Of a DNA stretch of 54,198 nt, positions 43,431-50,691 are shown piece after piece. Below the pieces are notes generated by a model that saw nothing but the letters and a program-made list of their open reading frames with translations, did no database searches and was not told the DNA's origin. The first letter of the stretch is position 1. Every line of letters begins with the position of its first letter. Origin of the DNA: CAZJYI01 sp964550025 (GTDB taxonomy: Bacteria > Verrucomicrobiota > Kiritimatiellia > UBA8416 > CAYOBW01); NCBI GenBank assembly GCA_964550025.1, contig CAZJYI010000073.1, positions 1-54,198 on the forward strand, read 5' to 3'. A program made the translations under genes and the position numbers.

Positions 43431-44891
43431 CTACGGGGCGTCGAAGATCTCCAGCTCGCGGATGCCGGGCGAACCGCCATAGTACCCGGTGATCTGCAAC
43501 TCGAGGCTCGTGCAACGCGTGCGCGGGAAAGCCGTAACCAACCGGTTGTTGACGTACACGGCGTTGCTCACGGTCTTGACGGTCTTCTCGTCGCACACGA
43601 CCTTGAAGTCCCTGGGCGAGAAGTTGTGGTGCGCCCAACCCCAGATGGCGATCGCAGAGACGTCCGTTGCCTGCGGGAAGTCCACGCGCAACCGGTACAG
43701 TTGATGACCGTCGGTCTCGTCCCAGTACGTGCCCTGGTTCCCGTCAATGGCCGCGGCGTCGCCGCTCGAACCGCCTTCGGTGTCGAACCCGTCCGGGCTG
43801 CTGACCTTGGCGCCCCTGGCCAGGTTCGGGAGCTGGGCGATGGTGGTCAGAAGCAGCGCGCCCCGCACGTGCTGGCGTGCGGATTCGCCCAGCTCGCGCG
43901 CGGCCAGCGTATCCAGTGCCTGACGCGATTCCTTCGGATGCGCCGCGGCAAGCACCTTGGCGATCTGCACGGCCGTCATGACCGCGTTGTCGTCCGTCAC
44001 GGCTCCACTGCCACTTCCGGCAACCAGCGTGAGAGTGTCCAGCAACGTCGCCCGGCCGGCGGGCGACTTGGCTCTCGGGGCCAGGGCGCCAATGCCGCGC
44101 AGGGCGAGGCCCTGTTCGTACTTGCCGCTCGCCTTGCGCGCGGTAGCAAGGAGCAGCGGCAGCGGGGAGTCATCGACCCAGGCTCCCAGTGCCTCAAGGG
44201 CGGCGGAACGCATGTCGCCGTCCGGGCTGGCCAGAGCGCCGCTGACGGCGGTCAGCGCCTTTTCGCCGCCCAGTCTGCCCAAACCGGCCAGCGCCTTGAC
44301 GGCCACCGCCTTGTCCTTGTGCCCCGCCAGCCTGACCAGCGCGGCAGAGGCCGTCGCATCGGCCTGCGCGGTGAGGTACTCGACCAGGCTCTCCTGGGCA
44401 TCTGCGTGCAACGAGGTGATCTCCCCGACGACAGACTCGAGCAGCGCGCTGTCGCCCCGCTCGCGAAGGGTGCTGATGGCGCCGCTCTGCCGCACGAAGT
44501 CGCTGGTGCGCAACGCCTCGACCAGCGTCTCCGCCAGCTTGTTGTCCGGTTGACACCCCAGCCATCGCATGAAGGCTGAGCGGCGAAGATACGCCGGCTG
44601 TTCAGGGGCCATCAGAGACCGGGCAATCCGGCCGGCGGCGTCGCGGGCCTCGCCGGCCACCTGCTTGTCGGCCATGGCCGCGATGGCCGCATCGAGCGCA
44701 CTGATGCTGGCGATCCCGGCAACCTCCTTGAGCAGGGCGCGCTTCTGTTCCGCCCGCCCGGGTGCCTTCATGATCTCGCTCATCTCGCCCAGCACCTCGT
44801 CGGCATCCCGTGCCACGGCAAGTCCCGCCGTCATCACTATTGCGGCAATAAACGCCGCGAACGCGGCCCTGCTGGCATATCGCTTCGACAT
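43431..44891 (-). CDS. Secreted HEAT-repeat protein with C-terminal F5/8C (discoidin) domain
   Basis: 486 residues. Signal peptide 'FAAFIAAIVMTAGLAVARDAD'. Residues 60-350 are HEAT repeats ('ALVRLAGHKDKAVAVKALAGLGRLG', 'SPDGDMRSAALEALGAWVDD'). Residues 365-486 form a discoidin-type domain: 'SSGDAAAIDGNQGTYWDETDGH', 'YRLRVDFPQATDVSAIAIWG' and C-terminal 'GIRELEIFDAP' match the family's strands. Such domains bind sugars, so this may be a periplasmic or surface scaffold working with the neighbouring HzsA-like and oxidoreductase proteins. The TAG stop falls in a GTAG-headed repeat (head 43434-43431, read leftward). Confidence 0.86.
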   Translation of the reverse strand: MSKRYASRAAFAAFIAAIVMTAGLAVARDADEVLGEMSEIMKAPGRAEQKRALLKEVAGIASISALDAAIAAMADKQVAGEARDAAGRIARSLMAPEQPAYLRRSAFMRWLGCQPDNKLAETLVEALRTSDFVRQSGAISTLRERGDSALLESVVGEITSLHADAQESLVEYLTAQADATASAALVRLAGHKDKAVAVKALAGLGRLGGEKALTAVSGALASPDGDMRSAALEALGAWVDDSPLPLLLATARKASGKYEQGLALRGIGALAPRAKSPAGRATLLDTLTLVAGSGSGAVTDDNAVMTAVQIAKVLAAAHPKESRQALDTLAARELGESARQHVRGALLLTTIAQLPNLARGAKVSSPDGFDTEGGSSGDAAAIDGNQGTYWDETDGHQLYRLRVDFPQATDVSAIAIWGWAHHNFSPRDFKVVCDEKTVKTVSNAVYVNNRLVTAFPRTRCTSLELQITGYYGGSPGIRELEIFDAP

Positions 44892-44971
44892 AGCGTCCTC
44901 CCGTTTTGTGAATACCTGGTACGCAATGCCACGTCCGGTCGTGATCTGTCAAGGTTGACCGCGGATCGGGG

Positions 44972-45082
44972 GATCGGAACGCTTGGCGCGTTCCGCTACG
45001 GGGAACACCATACGAAGCGAAGTAGCGGAAGACGCCGAGTCTTCCGACGGCGGGGATCGGAACGCTTGGCGCGTTCCGCTAC
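44972..45082. repeat. Three GTAG-headed REP-like elements
   Basis: Copies at 44972-44999 (head to the right), 45022-45048 (head to the left) and 45055-45082 (head to the right). Each is GTAG plus a perfect or near-perfect stem, e.g. CGGAACGC / GCGTTCCG around GCCAA. The last two form a head-out inverted pair. They fill most of the 271-bp gap between the divergent HEAT-discoidin and oxidoreductase genes. Confidence 0.88.
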
Positions 45083-45162
45083 GTCCGGTGTATGCTTGCA
45101 GGGGTGGCGCGGGGACTGGTACTAATACACAACCTGACCAGCGATACTGAAAGGCAATCGTC

Positions 45163-46521
45163 ATGCAGAAGAGAGGCTTGAGCCGACGCGGGTTTCTGAG
45201 GGGCGGGGTTGTTGCGGGAGCTGCGGTTGGGTTCCCGGCAATCATACCCGAGGCGGTCTTCGGCGCGACGACGCCGAACGCCCGCGTGAACGTGGCGCAG
45301 ATCGGCTGCGGCGGTATTTCCGGTTACCACACCAACTACCTGAAACGGATGGCCGACGTGCGCGTCATCGCCACGTGCGACGCCTTCAGGAGCCGCCGCC
45401 AAGCGAGAGCGGACGGCTACAACAAGTTGTACGGCGGCAGCGGCATCACCAAGGCGTACGCGGACTTTCGGGAGGTGCTCGAGCTCTCGGACGTGGATGC
45501 CGTGATCGTGGCCGCGCACGACAACTGGCACACGCCCATGTCGATCGCGGCGGTGAAAGCGGGCAAGGACGTCTACTGCCAGAAGCCGCTGGCGCTGGAC
45601 TTCAGCATGACCGGCATTCTGCGCAAGGTGGTCAGAGAGAAGCAGCGGGTATTCCAGTTCGGAACGCAATACCGGTCCATGGGCCGGTACCGCAAGATGG
45701 TTGAACTGGTCAGGAACGGGTATCTCGGCGAGCTGAAGCGGATCGACGTCTGGAGCCGAAACGTAAACAACGACACCCGGCACTACCGCGTGAAGCCTTA
45801 CGGTTCGGAGGTCGAGGCGCCCGTGCCGGGCGACCTGGATTTTGATGCGTGGCAGGGCCCTTCGCCCATGGTCCCGTACACGGCGGACAGGTGCACGAAC
45901 TGGGGGGGCTATCATTGCCCCGAGACGTCGCTCGGCTTCCTCGCGGGATGCGCCATTCATCCGCTGGGAATCGCGCAGTGGGGCAACAAGTCGGACCACA
46001 CCAGCCCGGTGCGCTACGAAGGAACGGGCAATATTCCCGACAAGGGCATTTTCCGGACGCTGGAACACTGGGACATGATGTGCGAGTACGAGAACGGCGT
46101 CATGCTTCACCTCATGGACGACCAGACGGCCGAGGCCGTGATCACGAAGTACAAGCCCGGCTGGCGCGGCGGTGACGGCGTCGTGTTCCACGGAACGAAG
46201 GGCTGGATCGGCAACATCTCGGGCGGCTTCTTCGCCAGCGACAACAAGATCTGGAAGACCCCGGTCAAGGAAAGCGATGAAGTGCTGGAGGTCTCCCCCG
46301 AGCACAACCGCAACTTCATCGACTGCGTGAAGTCACGCAGAGAGACCATGTGCCCCGTGGAAATGGCCATCCGTTGCGACACGATCTGTCACCTGACACG
46401 GGCGGCGGCACTGACCGGCCGGGCAGTCAACTGGGACCCGAAGACGGAGACGATCAAGGGCGACCCCGAGGCCTCCAAGCTGCTCTCACTGACCCACCGG
46501 GAGAAGTGGAAGGTGTGGTAG
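45163..46521 (+). CDS. Tat-exported Gfo/Idh/MocA family oxidoreductase (second copy)
   Basis: 452 residues. Tat signal 'LSRRGFLRGGVVAGAAVGFP'. NAD-binding opening 'VNVAQIGCGGISGYHTNYL'. The EKP motif reads QKP ('VYCQKPLALD'), common in the exported PVC branch of the family. Later motifs are 'FLAGCAIHPLGIAQWG' and 'EHNRNFIDCVKSRRETMCPVEMAIR', close to the end motif of the copy at 26023. The two exported copies are paralogues but clearly diverged. It stands alone between repeat clusters. Substrate unknown; carbohydrate or cyclitol oxidation is likely. Confidence 0.92.
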   Translation: MQKRGLSRRGFLRGGVVAGAAVGFPAIIPEAVFGATTPNARVNVAQIGCGGISGYHTNYLKRMADVRVIATCDAFRSRRQARADGYNKLYGGSGITKAYADFREVLELSDVDAVIVAAHDNWHTPMSIAAVKAGKDVYCQKPLALDFSMTGILRKVVREKQRVFQFGTQYRSMGRYRKMVELVRNGYLGELKRIDVWSRNVNNDTRHYRVKPYGSEVEAPVPGDLDFDAWQGPSPMVPYTADRCTNWGGYHCPETSLGFLAGCAIHPLGIAQWGNKSDHTSPVRYEGTGNIPDKGIFRTLEHWDMMCEYENGVMLHLMDDQTAEAVITKYKPGWRGGDGVVFHGTKGWIGNISGGFFASDNKIWKTPVKESDEVLEVSPEHNRNFIDCVKSRRETMCPVEMAIRCDTICHLTRAAALTGRAVNWDPKTETIKGDPEASKLLSLTHREKWKVW

Positions 46522-46557
46522 GGATACGTTTCCGACCGTCATCACGGCCAATCCCTT

Positions 46558-46623
46558 GTAGCGGAACGCGCCAAGCGTTCCGATGTCCGTCCTGGGATCG
46601 GAAGTCTTGGCGACTTCCGCTAC
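46558..46623. repeat. GTAG-headed inverted pair (REPIN-like)
   Basis: GTAG at 46558-46561 heads a CGGAACGC-GCCAA-GCGTTCCG hairpin; a second element with CGGAAGTC-GCCAA-GACTTCCG stem (46596-46623) points the other way, its GTAG head ending at 46623. The head supplies the TAG stop (46622-46620) of the nucleotidyltransferase gene. Confidence 0.88.
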
Positions 46624-47195
46624 TCTGCCTTCGATTCACCGGCAACATCCGCCCACTCGGTCGAGACACCCAGGCGCTCGATCCATTCGGCGAGGAACTG
46701 TCGGTCCAGGGCATCGCCCTGGAGGTCGAGCATACCGCGAATGTCGAGCCGGTGTTTTTCGGAGCGGCCCTCCCGGTAGTAGTCGAGCTTCCTGAGAATC
46801 ACGTACTCCGGCGGCGCGACCCAGAGAGCCTTGCCGCTACCCATGTCCACCTTGCGGCGATGAGCGAGACCCCATTTCTGAAGAGCATCGGCGCCCGGCA
46901 GATAGACGTCCGCCTTGTGGCCCGTGTCGTGGTGTATGATGTTGAAATGCCCTCGACTGAAGCGCCTGCACTCAACACGGATCACCTCCTCTGGAGGACA
47001 GTAAAAGGAGTTGAGCGGAAAGAGCCGGGACAGCTCGGGTGCTCTACGGAAGTCGAGGTCCAGAATAATGTCTATGTCGTTCGTGAGACGCGGCTCACCA
47101 TACAGCATGCTGGCCACGGAGCCGCTCACCATATAGGGAAGCCGAGCGGCATCCAGCCGCGATGTGAACAGCAGAAACAGATCAGCCTGCTGCAT
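46620..47195 (-). CDS. Nucleotidyltransferase-fold protein, toxin-like partner of a two-gene module
   Basis: 191 residues. 'YMVSGSVASMLYG' followed by 'RLTNDIDIILDL' is the GS...DxD active-site pattern of the polymerase-beta nucleotidyltransferase superfamily (Ser26, Asp40, Asp42), of the kind seen in AbiEii/MNT-type toxin proteins. 'GHKADVYLPGADALQKWGLAHRR' supplies the usual third acidic strand. The gene overlaps the 3' end of a 61-codon gene by 14 bp. Gene order small protein then nucleotidyltransferase and the tight overlap suggest a toxin-antitoxin-like or housekeeping two-gene module. Its TAG stop is provided by a REP-like element. The precise family (AbiEii versus related) is uncertain. 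Confidence 0.8.
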   Translation of the reverse strand: MQQADLFLLFTSRLDAARLPYMVSGSVASMLYGEPRLTNDIDIILDLDFRRAPELSRLFPLNSFYCPPEEVIRVECRRFSRGHFNIIHHDTGHKADVYLPGADALQKWGLAHRRKVDMGSGKALWVAPPEYVILRKLDYYREGRSEKHRLDIRGMLDLQGDALDRQFLAEWIERLGVSTEWADVAGESKAE

Positions 47196-47367
47196 AGAGG
47201 AACAGCTCCCTTACCTTCTTCTCTATCTCGTCCTCCGACCAATCCGGATGCAGGAGTCGCAGCCCCCGGGCCTTCAAATCTCTGGCCGCCACGTTGAACT
47301 GAGCCGCCAACGCCAGCTTGTCACGCGGCGACATGGCGCGGTAGATCTGGATCTGTTCAGGCGTCAT
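47182..47367 (-). CDS. Small helical partner protein of the nucleotidyltransferase
   Basis: 61 residues from the ATG at 47367, preceded by GGGGAGA. Sequence 'MTPEQIQIYRAMSPRDKLALA', 'AARDLKARGLRLLHPDWSEDE' and 'IEKKVRELFLYAAG' belongs to a widespread small-protein type with an A-x-R-x-LKA-G-L-R...HPDWS-E-E core that is typically encoded directly before a nucleotidyltransferase (from memory). Function unproven; as it is translated first, it may be an antitoxin-like regulator or a subunit. It overlaps the nucleotidyltransferase start by 14 bp. Confidence 0.78.
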   Translation of the reverse strand: MTPEQIQIYRAMSPRDKLALAAQFNVAARDLKARGLRLLHPDWSEDEIEKKVRELFLYAAG

Positions 47368-47515
47368 TCTTGTCTCCCCTGCATCGCTACCACTATTCTC
47401 CTGCAAAAGCTCACGGCACCGCAAGGCAAAACATGTCCCATGGTCCCATGGGTAATGATGAGCAAGCCTCGACGCCTTCGCCGGACGAGACGATGTGCGC
47501 TCCGCCCCTCGGAGA

Positions 47516-47592
47516 GTCGGGAGTCTTGGCGACTTCCGCTACACACCTTCATCCGGGGCTCTCACGTAGCGGAACGCGCCAAGCGTTCCGAT
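47516..47592. repeat. Two GTAG-headed REP-like elements, heads facing
   Basis: An element ending CTAC at 47542 (CGGAAGTC-type stem) and one starting GTAG at 47566 (CGGAACGC-type stem) with 23 bp between them. With 46558-46623 they bracket the nucleotidyltransferase module on both sides. Confidence 0.87.
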
Positions 47593-47611
47593 CCACGGGG
47601 AACGTGTTGCG

Positions 47612-48061
47612 CTACGCTCTCTTCACCGTGAAGCGCGCGTCCCCGATCGCAATCTCGTCACCCTCGCTGAGGTAGCAGCATGAGGCCACGCGCCTGCCGT
47701 TGACGTAGGTGCCGTTCTTGGAAGCGGCGTCGCGTATCCCCACCAGGAGTCCTTTCCGCTCCAGTCGGCAATGCATGCGGGAAACACCATCGTCATCGAC
47801 AACGTAGTCCGCCTCTTCGCCGCGCCCGACGGCGCAGGGGAGCTCCGAAACGGGGATCCTGAGCTCGAGGCCGGCTACCGCAGCCAGCGTGAGGAAATCG
47901 TCCGAGGCGAAGGCATCTCCTTCCGCGCCCCTTCCCAATTTCGCGGCACGCCGGCAACCCTGTGCGATCCGGTTCGACGCGGGTCCGTCAGGATATTTGT
48001 CCATCGAGGCTTTCAGCCGGTCGAGGAGGTCGTCCGTGGGTGTCAGTGTTTTGCTACTCAA
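47612..48061 (-). CDS. FHA-domain protein coupled to an ECF sigma factor
   Basis: 149 residues from a TTG at 48061 that overlaps the stop of the sigma gene (TTGAGTAG) and follows GGGAGGA at about 9 bases. Residues 1-60 are helical and include 'DDLLDRLKASMDKYPDG'. Residues 65-149 form an FHA phosphothreonine-binding domain: 'AVGRGEEADYVVDDDGVSRMHCRL' with the conserved GR and SxxH, and 'SKNGTYVNGRRV' with the NG signature. No kinase is visible here. The overlap implies one transcript with the sigma factor, so the FHA protein may be its partner or anti-sigma-like regulator; this is inference. Confidence 0.82.
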   Translation of the reverse strand: MSSKTLTPTDDLLDRLKASMDKYPDGPASNRIAQGCRRAAKLGRGAEGDAFASDDFLTLAAVAGLELRIPVSELPCAVGRGEEADYVVDDDGVSRMHCRLERKGLLVGIRDAASKNGTYVNGRRVASCCYLSEGDEIAIGDARFTVKRA

Positions 48062-48710
48062 AACCGATATCCTCCCGAATGGCCGCAACGGCGGCTTGGA
48101 GTTTTCCGAGAATGCGATGCTTGTTGACATAGACGGAGTTCTCACTGATACCGAGCGCCCGCGCGACCTCCGCGGCCGGCTGTCCTTCCCAGGCGAACCG
48201 CATGAACGACTCGAAGCCGGCTTCGTTCACGGAGGCCTTCACTCGCTCGAACGCCTCCGCAAGAATGGCGTCTTCCATTTCGGCCCGCCACGGGTCAGGC
48301 AGCTCGACCGGCTCGTCGTCGGGAATCGCGGCGACGCCACAGTCCGTCGCGTCCATGGAAACGATGTTCCGCCCCTCGACGCGTGCTTTGTGACGTCTCA
48401 CGTGGTCGATCACGGTGTTGCGCGTTATCGTTTTGATCCAGGACAGGAACCGTCCCCTCTTCCTGTCGTACTCGAATCCCGGGAGGCCCCTGGCGAGTTT
48501 AAAGAACACCTCCTGAACGACGTCGTCGACCGCCGCCTTGCCGACCCCGAACTTGCGTGCGTACCCGTATACGGCACGCCAATAGAGACGGTAGAACTCC
48601 TCCCAGGCGCTGTCCGACCCCTCCTTGACGCGCTCGACGAGGGACGGGCGCGTGAGAAGGCGAACGCTGCTCCGGTCCATACCGTCTTGTCCTGTGTTCT
48701 GCTCTGTCAT
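48054..48710 (-). CDS. RNA polymerase ECF-type sigma factor
   Basis: 218 residues from the ATG at 48710; a GTG three bases upstream is possible. Region 2 is 'WEEFYRLYWRAVYGYARKFG' to 'VDDVVQEVFFKLARGL' and 'RFLSWIKTITRNTVIDHVRR', with the usual DDxxQExF and W motifs. Region 4 is 'GFESFMRFAWEGQPAAEVARALGISENSVYVNKHRIL', a typical sigma-4 helix-turn-helix. No anti-sigma gene lies downstream; instead an FHA gene overlaps it. It sits 8 bp downstream of the FadL-like porin gene, so porin, sigma factor and FHA protein are likely co-transcribed. Target promoters are unknown. Confidence 0.92.
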   Translation of the reverse strand: MTEQNTGQDGMDRSSVRLLTRPSLVERVKEGSDSAWEEFYRLYWRAVYGYARKFGVGKAAVDDVVQEVFFKLARGLPGFEYDRKRGRFLSWIKTITRNTVIDHVRRHKARVEGRNIVSMDATDCGVAAIPDDEPVELPDPWRAEMEDAILAEAFERVKASVNEAGFESFMRFAWEGQPAAEVARALGISENSVYVNKHRILGKLQAAVAAIREDIGFE

Positions 48711-48718
48711 CACGTTGC

Positions 48719-50521
48719 CTAGAAATGCACTATGCTAGAGATGTAGACGTCATGTCTCCTCACATCGCTGTCGAAGCTGTCCTGCCCGGGGATCCGGCTG
48801 CCGCTGACGCCGTCGCCGCGCGTATGGATGTAGGCGACATCGAGAATCAGGGATCGCGGGCCTTTCCCCAGCGATATACCCGTCCCGGCACTGAATTGCC
48901 AGTAGTTGTCCGGCGCGTCGATCGCCGGGCGCTGCTCCCAGCCCACCCCCGCCCTGAACGGGATGGCCGTCCAGGCGTTGATCTTCAGGAACTCGCACCC
49001 GGCGCGTACGGACCAGCAATCGTCGAGCTCGTTCACGCCATACGCCGTGCCGTCGAGTGGATTGGTCTTTCCTTCGCCCGCACGGCGGTACCAGAAGTCC
49101 GACCACTGCGTGCGGCTTACGTCCAGGGAGGTGTAGAACTGGTTGTTCCAACGCCACACGGCGCCAACGGCACAGTAGAGGGGAAAGTGGATTTCAATGT
49201 CCCCCGTGTCCGTTTCCAATGACGAAGTAACGTCGAGCAGACGCGTGCGGCTCGCGTCGTACGTCGTCACGGTGTTGCGGATTTGACGCGTCTGCGTGGC
49301 ATCCGCCGTCCACGGCGTATCGACCGTGAGGCCGAGACTGAGCTGCCGCGACAGGGTCCAGAGCAGTCCGAGTGTCGTATTCAGGCCGTCCAGGGAATCG
49401 TATTCGTTGTGCTCCTCGTAGACGCCGTCGAACTTCACCACGTCGCGGCGCGAGGCGACCGACGTGTCCGACAACGTGGGGAACGTGCCTTCGGTCCGGT
49501 CAATCGGCTTGAAATAGCCAGGTTGGCCGCCAAACGGCGGAACCCAGACCTCACCTTCAAAGGCGTACGCCCCGCTTGTCTCCCGCTCCGTCACGGTCCG
49601 GCTCACGCTCTCCGAAGTCCCGCTGTAGTGGGCCAGGGTCCGGGAGCGAATAGACTGACGGCCGAGCAAACCGTCGCGATAGACGTTCAGGGCCGCACCG
49701 CACCACACGCGCGGCGTCACCTCGACGGCCAGCACCGGCGAGACCGCGTCGAGGATGCCCTCCTGCTCAAAGTCGACCGATGAGACGAGTTCGGACTTCA
49801 GCGTCTGCGCAAGGGAGCTCTGGATCCGCGTCGTCGTGTCGCTGGTGAACTGAATTCTGCCTCTGTTGTTGCTGATGTCCATCACGGATGTCTCGCGGGA
49901 CGTCTGCGCTTCGGAACGGGATTGAACACTGGAGGTATGTGGCGACATGTCCGCCGAGAAGCGCTGCTCGAAGTCGTAGGCCTCCTGGTAGTTGGCGGAG
50001 AAGACCCAGTTCCTGCCGAGCAGGGGGAAGGGGTACACTAGACTAAGGTAGTTGACACCCATGCTGTCGAATCTGTCCGTCCCGACCTCGAAGTCATCGT
50101 CCGTCGAGTGGTGACGGTTGATGATACGGGTGCCGCGGGCTACCACCGAGGCTTCGGGCGTCTGGAGTTGGATCAGCCCCGCGGGGTTCCACGAAGCTGC
50201 TGTCGCATCGTCGGCAACGGCCGTGAAGGCGCCGCCGAGCCCGAGCGCACGGGCGCCGGAGCCGCTGGGAAGGGGCGCGGAAAAGATCGTCGGCGGAGCG
50301 AAGGCGGCCGCCTGCGGCGCCGAAGGCGTGACGATGTCGCCGCTCGGTCCGACGTGCGAGAGATCGAGCCGCACCGGGCCGAGCGGCGTCGAAACGGTGA
50401 CCTCGTCGCCACGGGCTATCGGCAGGAGGAGCAGCAGTGTGCAGGCGACTCCCCATCCCTTTCGGCGCCGGTTGGGCCGACTTTGACCCTGTCCGGAAAG
50501 AGGCTGTCCGTGCGACCGCAA
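48719..50521 (-). CDS. FadL/OmpP1-like outer-membrane transport protein
   Basis: About 600 residues if the TTG at 50521 is the start; the frame is open to 50695, but that part lies in an inverted repeat. The N-terminus has a basic stretch, then 'ACTLLLLLPIARGDE', a signal peptide. Residues about 80-110 read 'GARALGLGGAFTAVADDATAASWNPAGL', the hallmark N-terminal hatch of FadL/OmpP1/TodX proteins. The rest is beta-rich with alternating aromatic strands and ends in 'YISSIVHF' with the C-terminal Phe. Such porins import hydrophobic compounds. Co-transcription with the sigma factor is probable. The start codon is the weakest part of the call. Confidence 0.85.
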   Translation of the reverse strand: MRSHGQPLSGQGQSRPNRRRKGWGVACTLLLLLPIARGDEVTVSTPLGPVRLDLSHVGPSGDIVTPSAPQAAAFAPPTIFSAPLPSGSGARALGLGGAFTAVADDATAASWNPAGLIQLQTPEASVVARGTRIINRHHSTDDDFEVGTDRFDSMGVNYLSLVYPFPLLGRNWVFSANYQEAYDFEQRFSADMSPHTSSVQSRSEAQTSRETSVMDISNNRGRIQFTSDTTTRIQSSLAQTLKSELVSSVDFEQEGILDAVSPVLAVEVTPRVWCGAALNVYRDGLLGRQSIRSRTLAHYSGTSESVSRTVTERETSGAYAFEGEVWVPPFGGQPGYFKPIDRTEGTFPTLSDTSVASRRDVVKFDGVYEEHNEYDSLDGLNTTLGLLWTLSRQLSLGLTVDTPWTADATQTRQIRNTVTTYDASRTRLLDVTSSLETDTGDIEIHFPLYCAVGAVWRWNNQFYTSLDVSRTQWSDFWYRRAGEGKTNPLDGTAYGVNELDDCWSVRAGCEFLKINAWTAIPFRAGVGWEQRPAIDAPDNYWQFSAGTGISLGKGPRSLILDVAYIHTRGDGVSGSRIPGQDSFDSDVRRHDVYISSIVHF

Positions 50522-50522
50522 G

Positions 50523-50658
50523 GTAGGACGGTGCTCCCGCGCCGTCCATGGAGGCCGTACAGAGACAGATGTAGCGAGAAAACGGAACGAAGTGCCGCGA
50601 CTCTCTCTCTTCTGCCTCTCTGTCCTGCCACAGGGACGGCGCGGGAGCACCGTCCTAC
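50523..50658. repeat. Perfect 24-bp inverted repeat pair, GTAG-headed (REPIN-like)
   Basis: Arms 50524-50547 and 50634-50657 are exact reverse complements separated by 86 bp. GTAG (50523-50526) and CTAC (50655-50658) lie at the outer ends, and each arm is itself a hairpin (GGACGG...CCGTCC). It occupies most of the gap between the repeat-rich secreted protein and the porin. Confidence 0.9.
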
Positions 50659-50691
50659 GCGGGATGCACGCGTATTCCAGACTGCCCAGGC

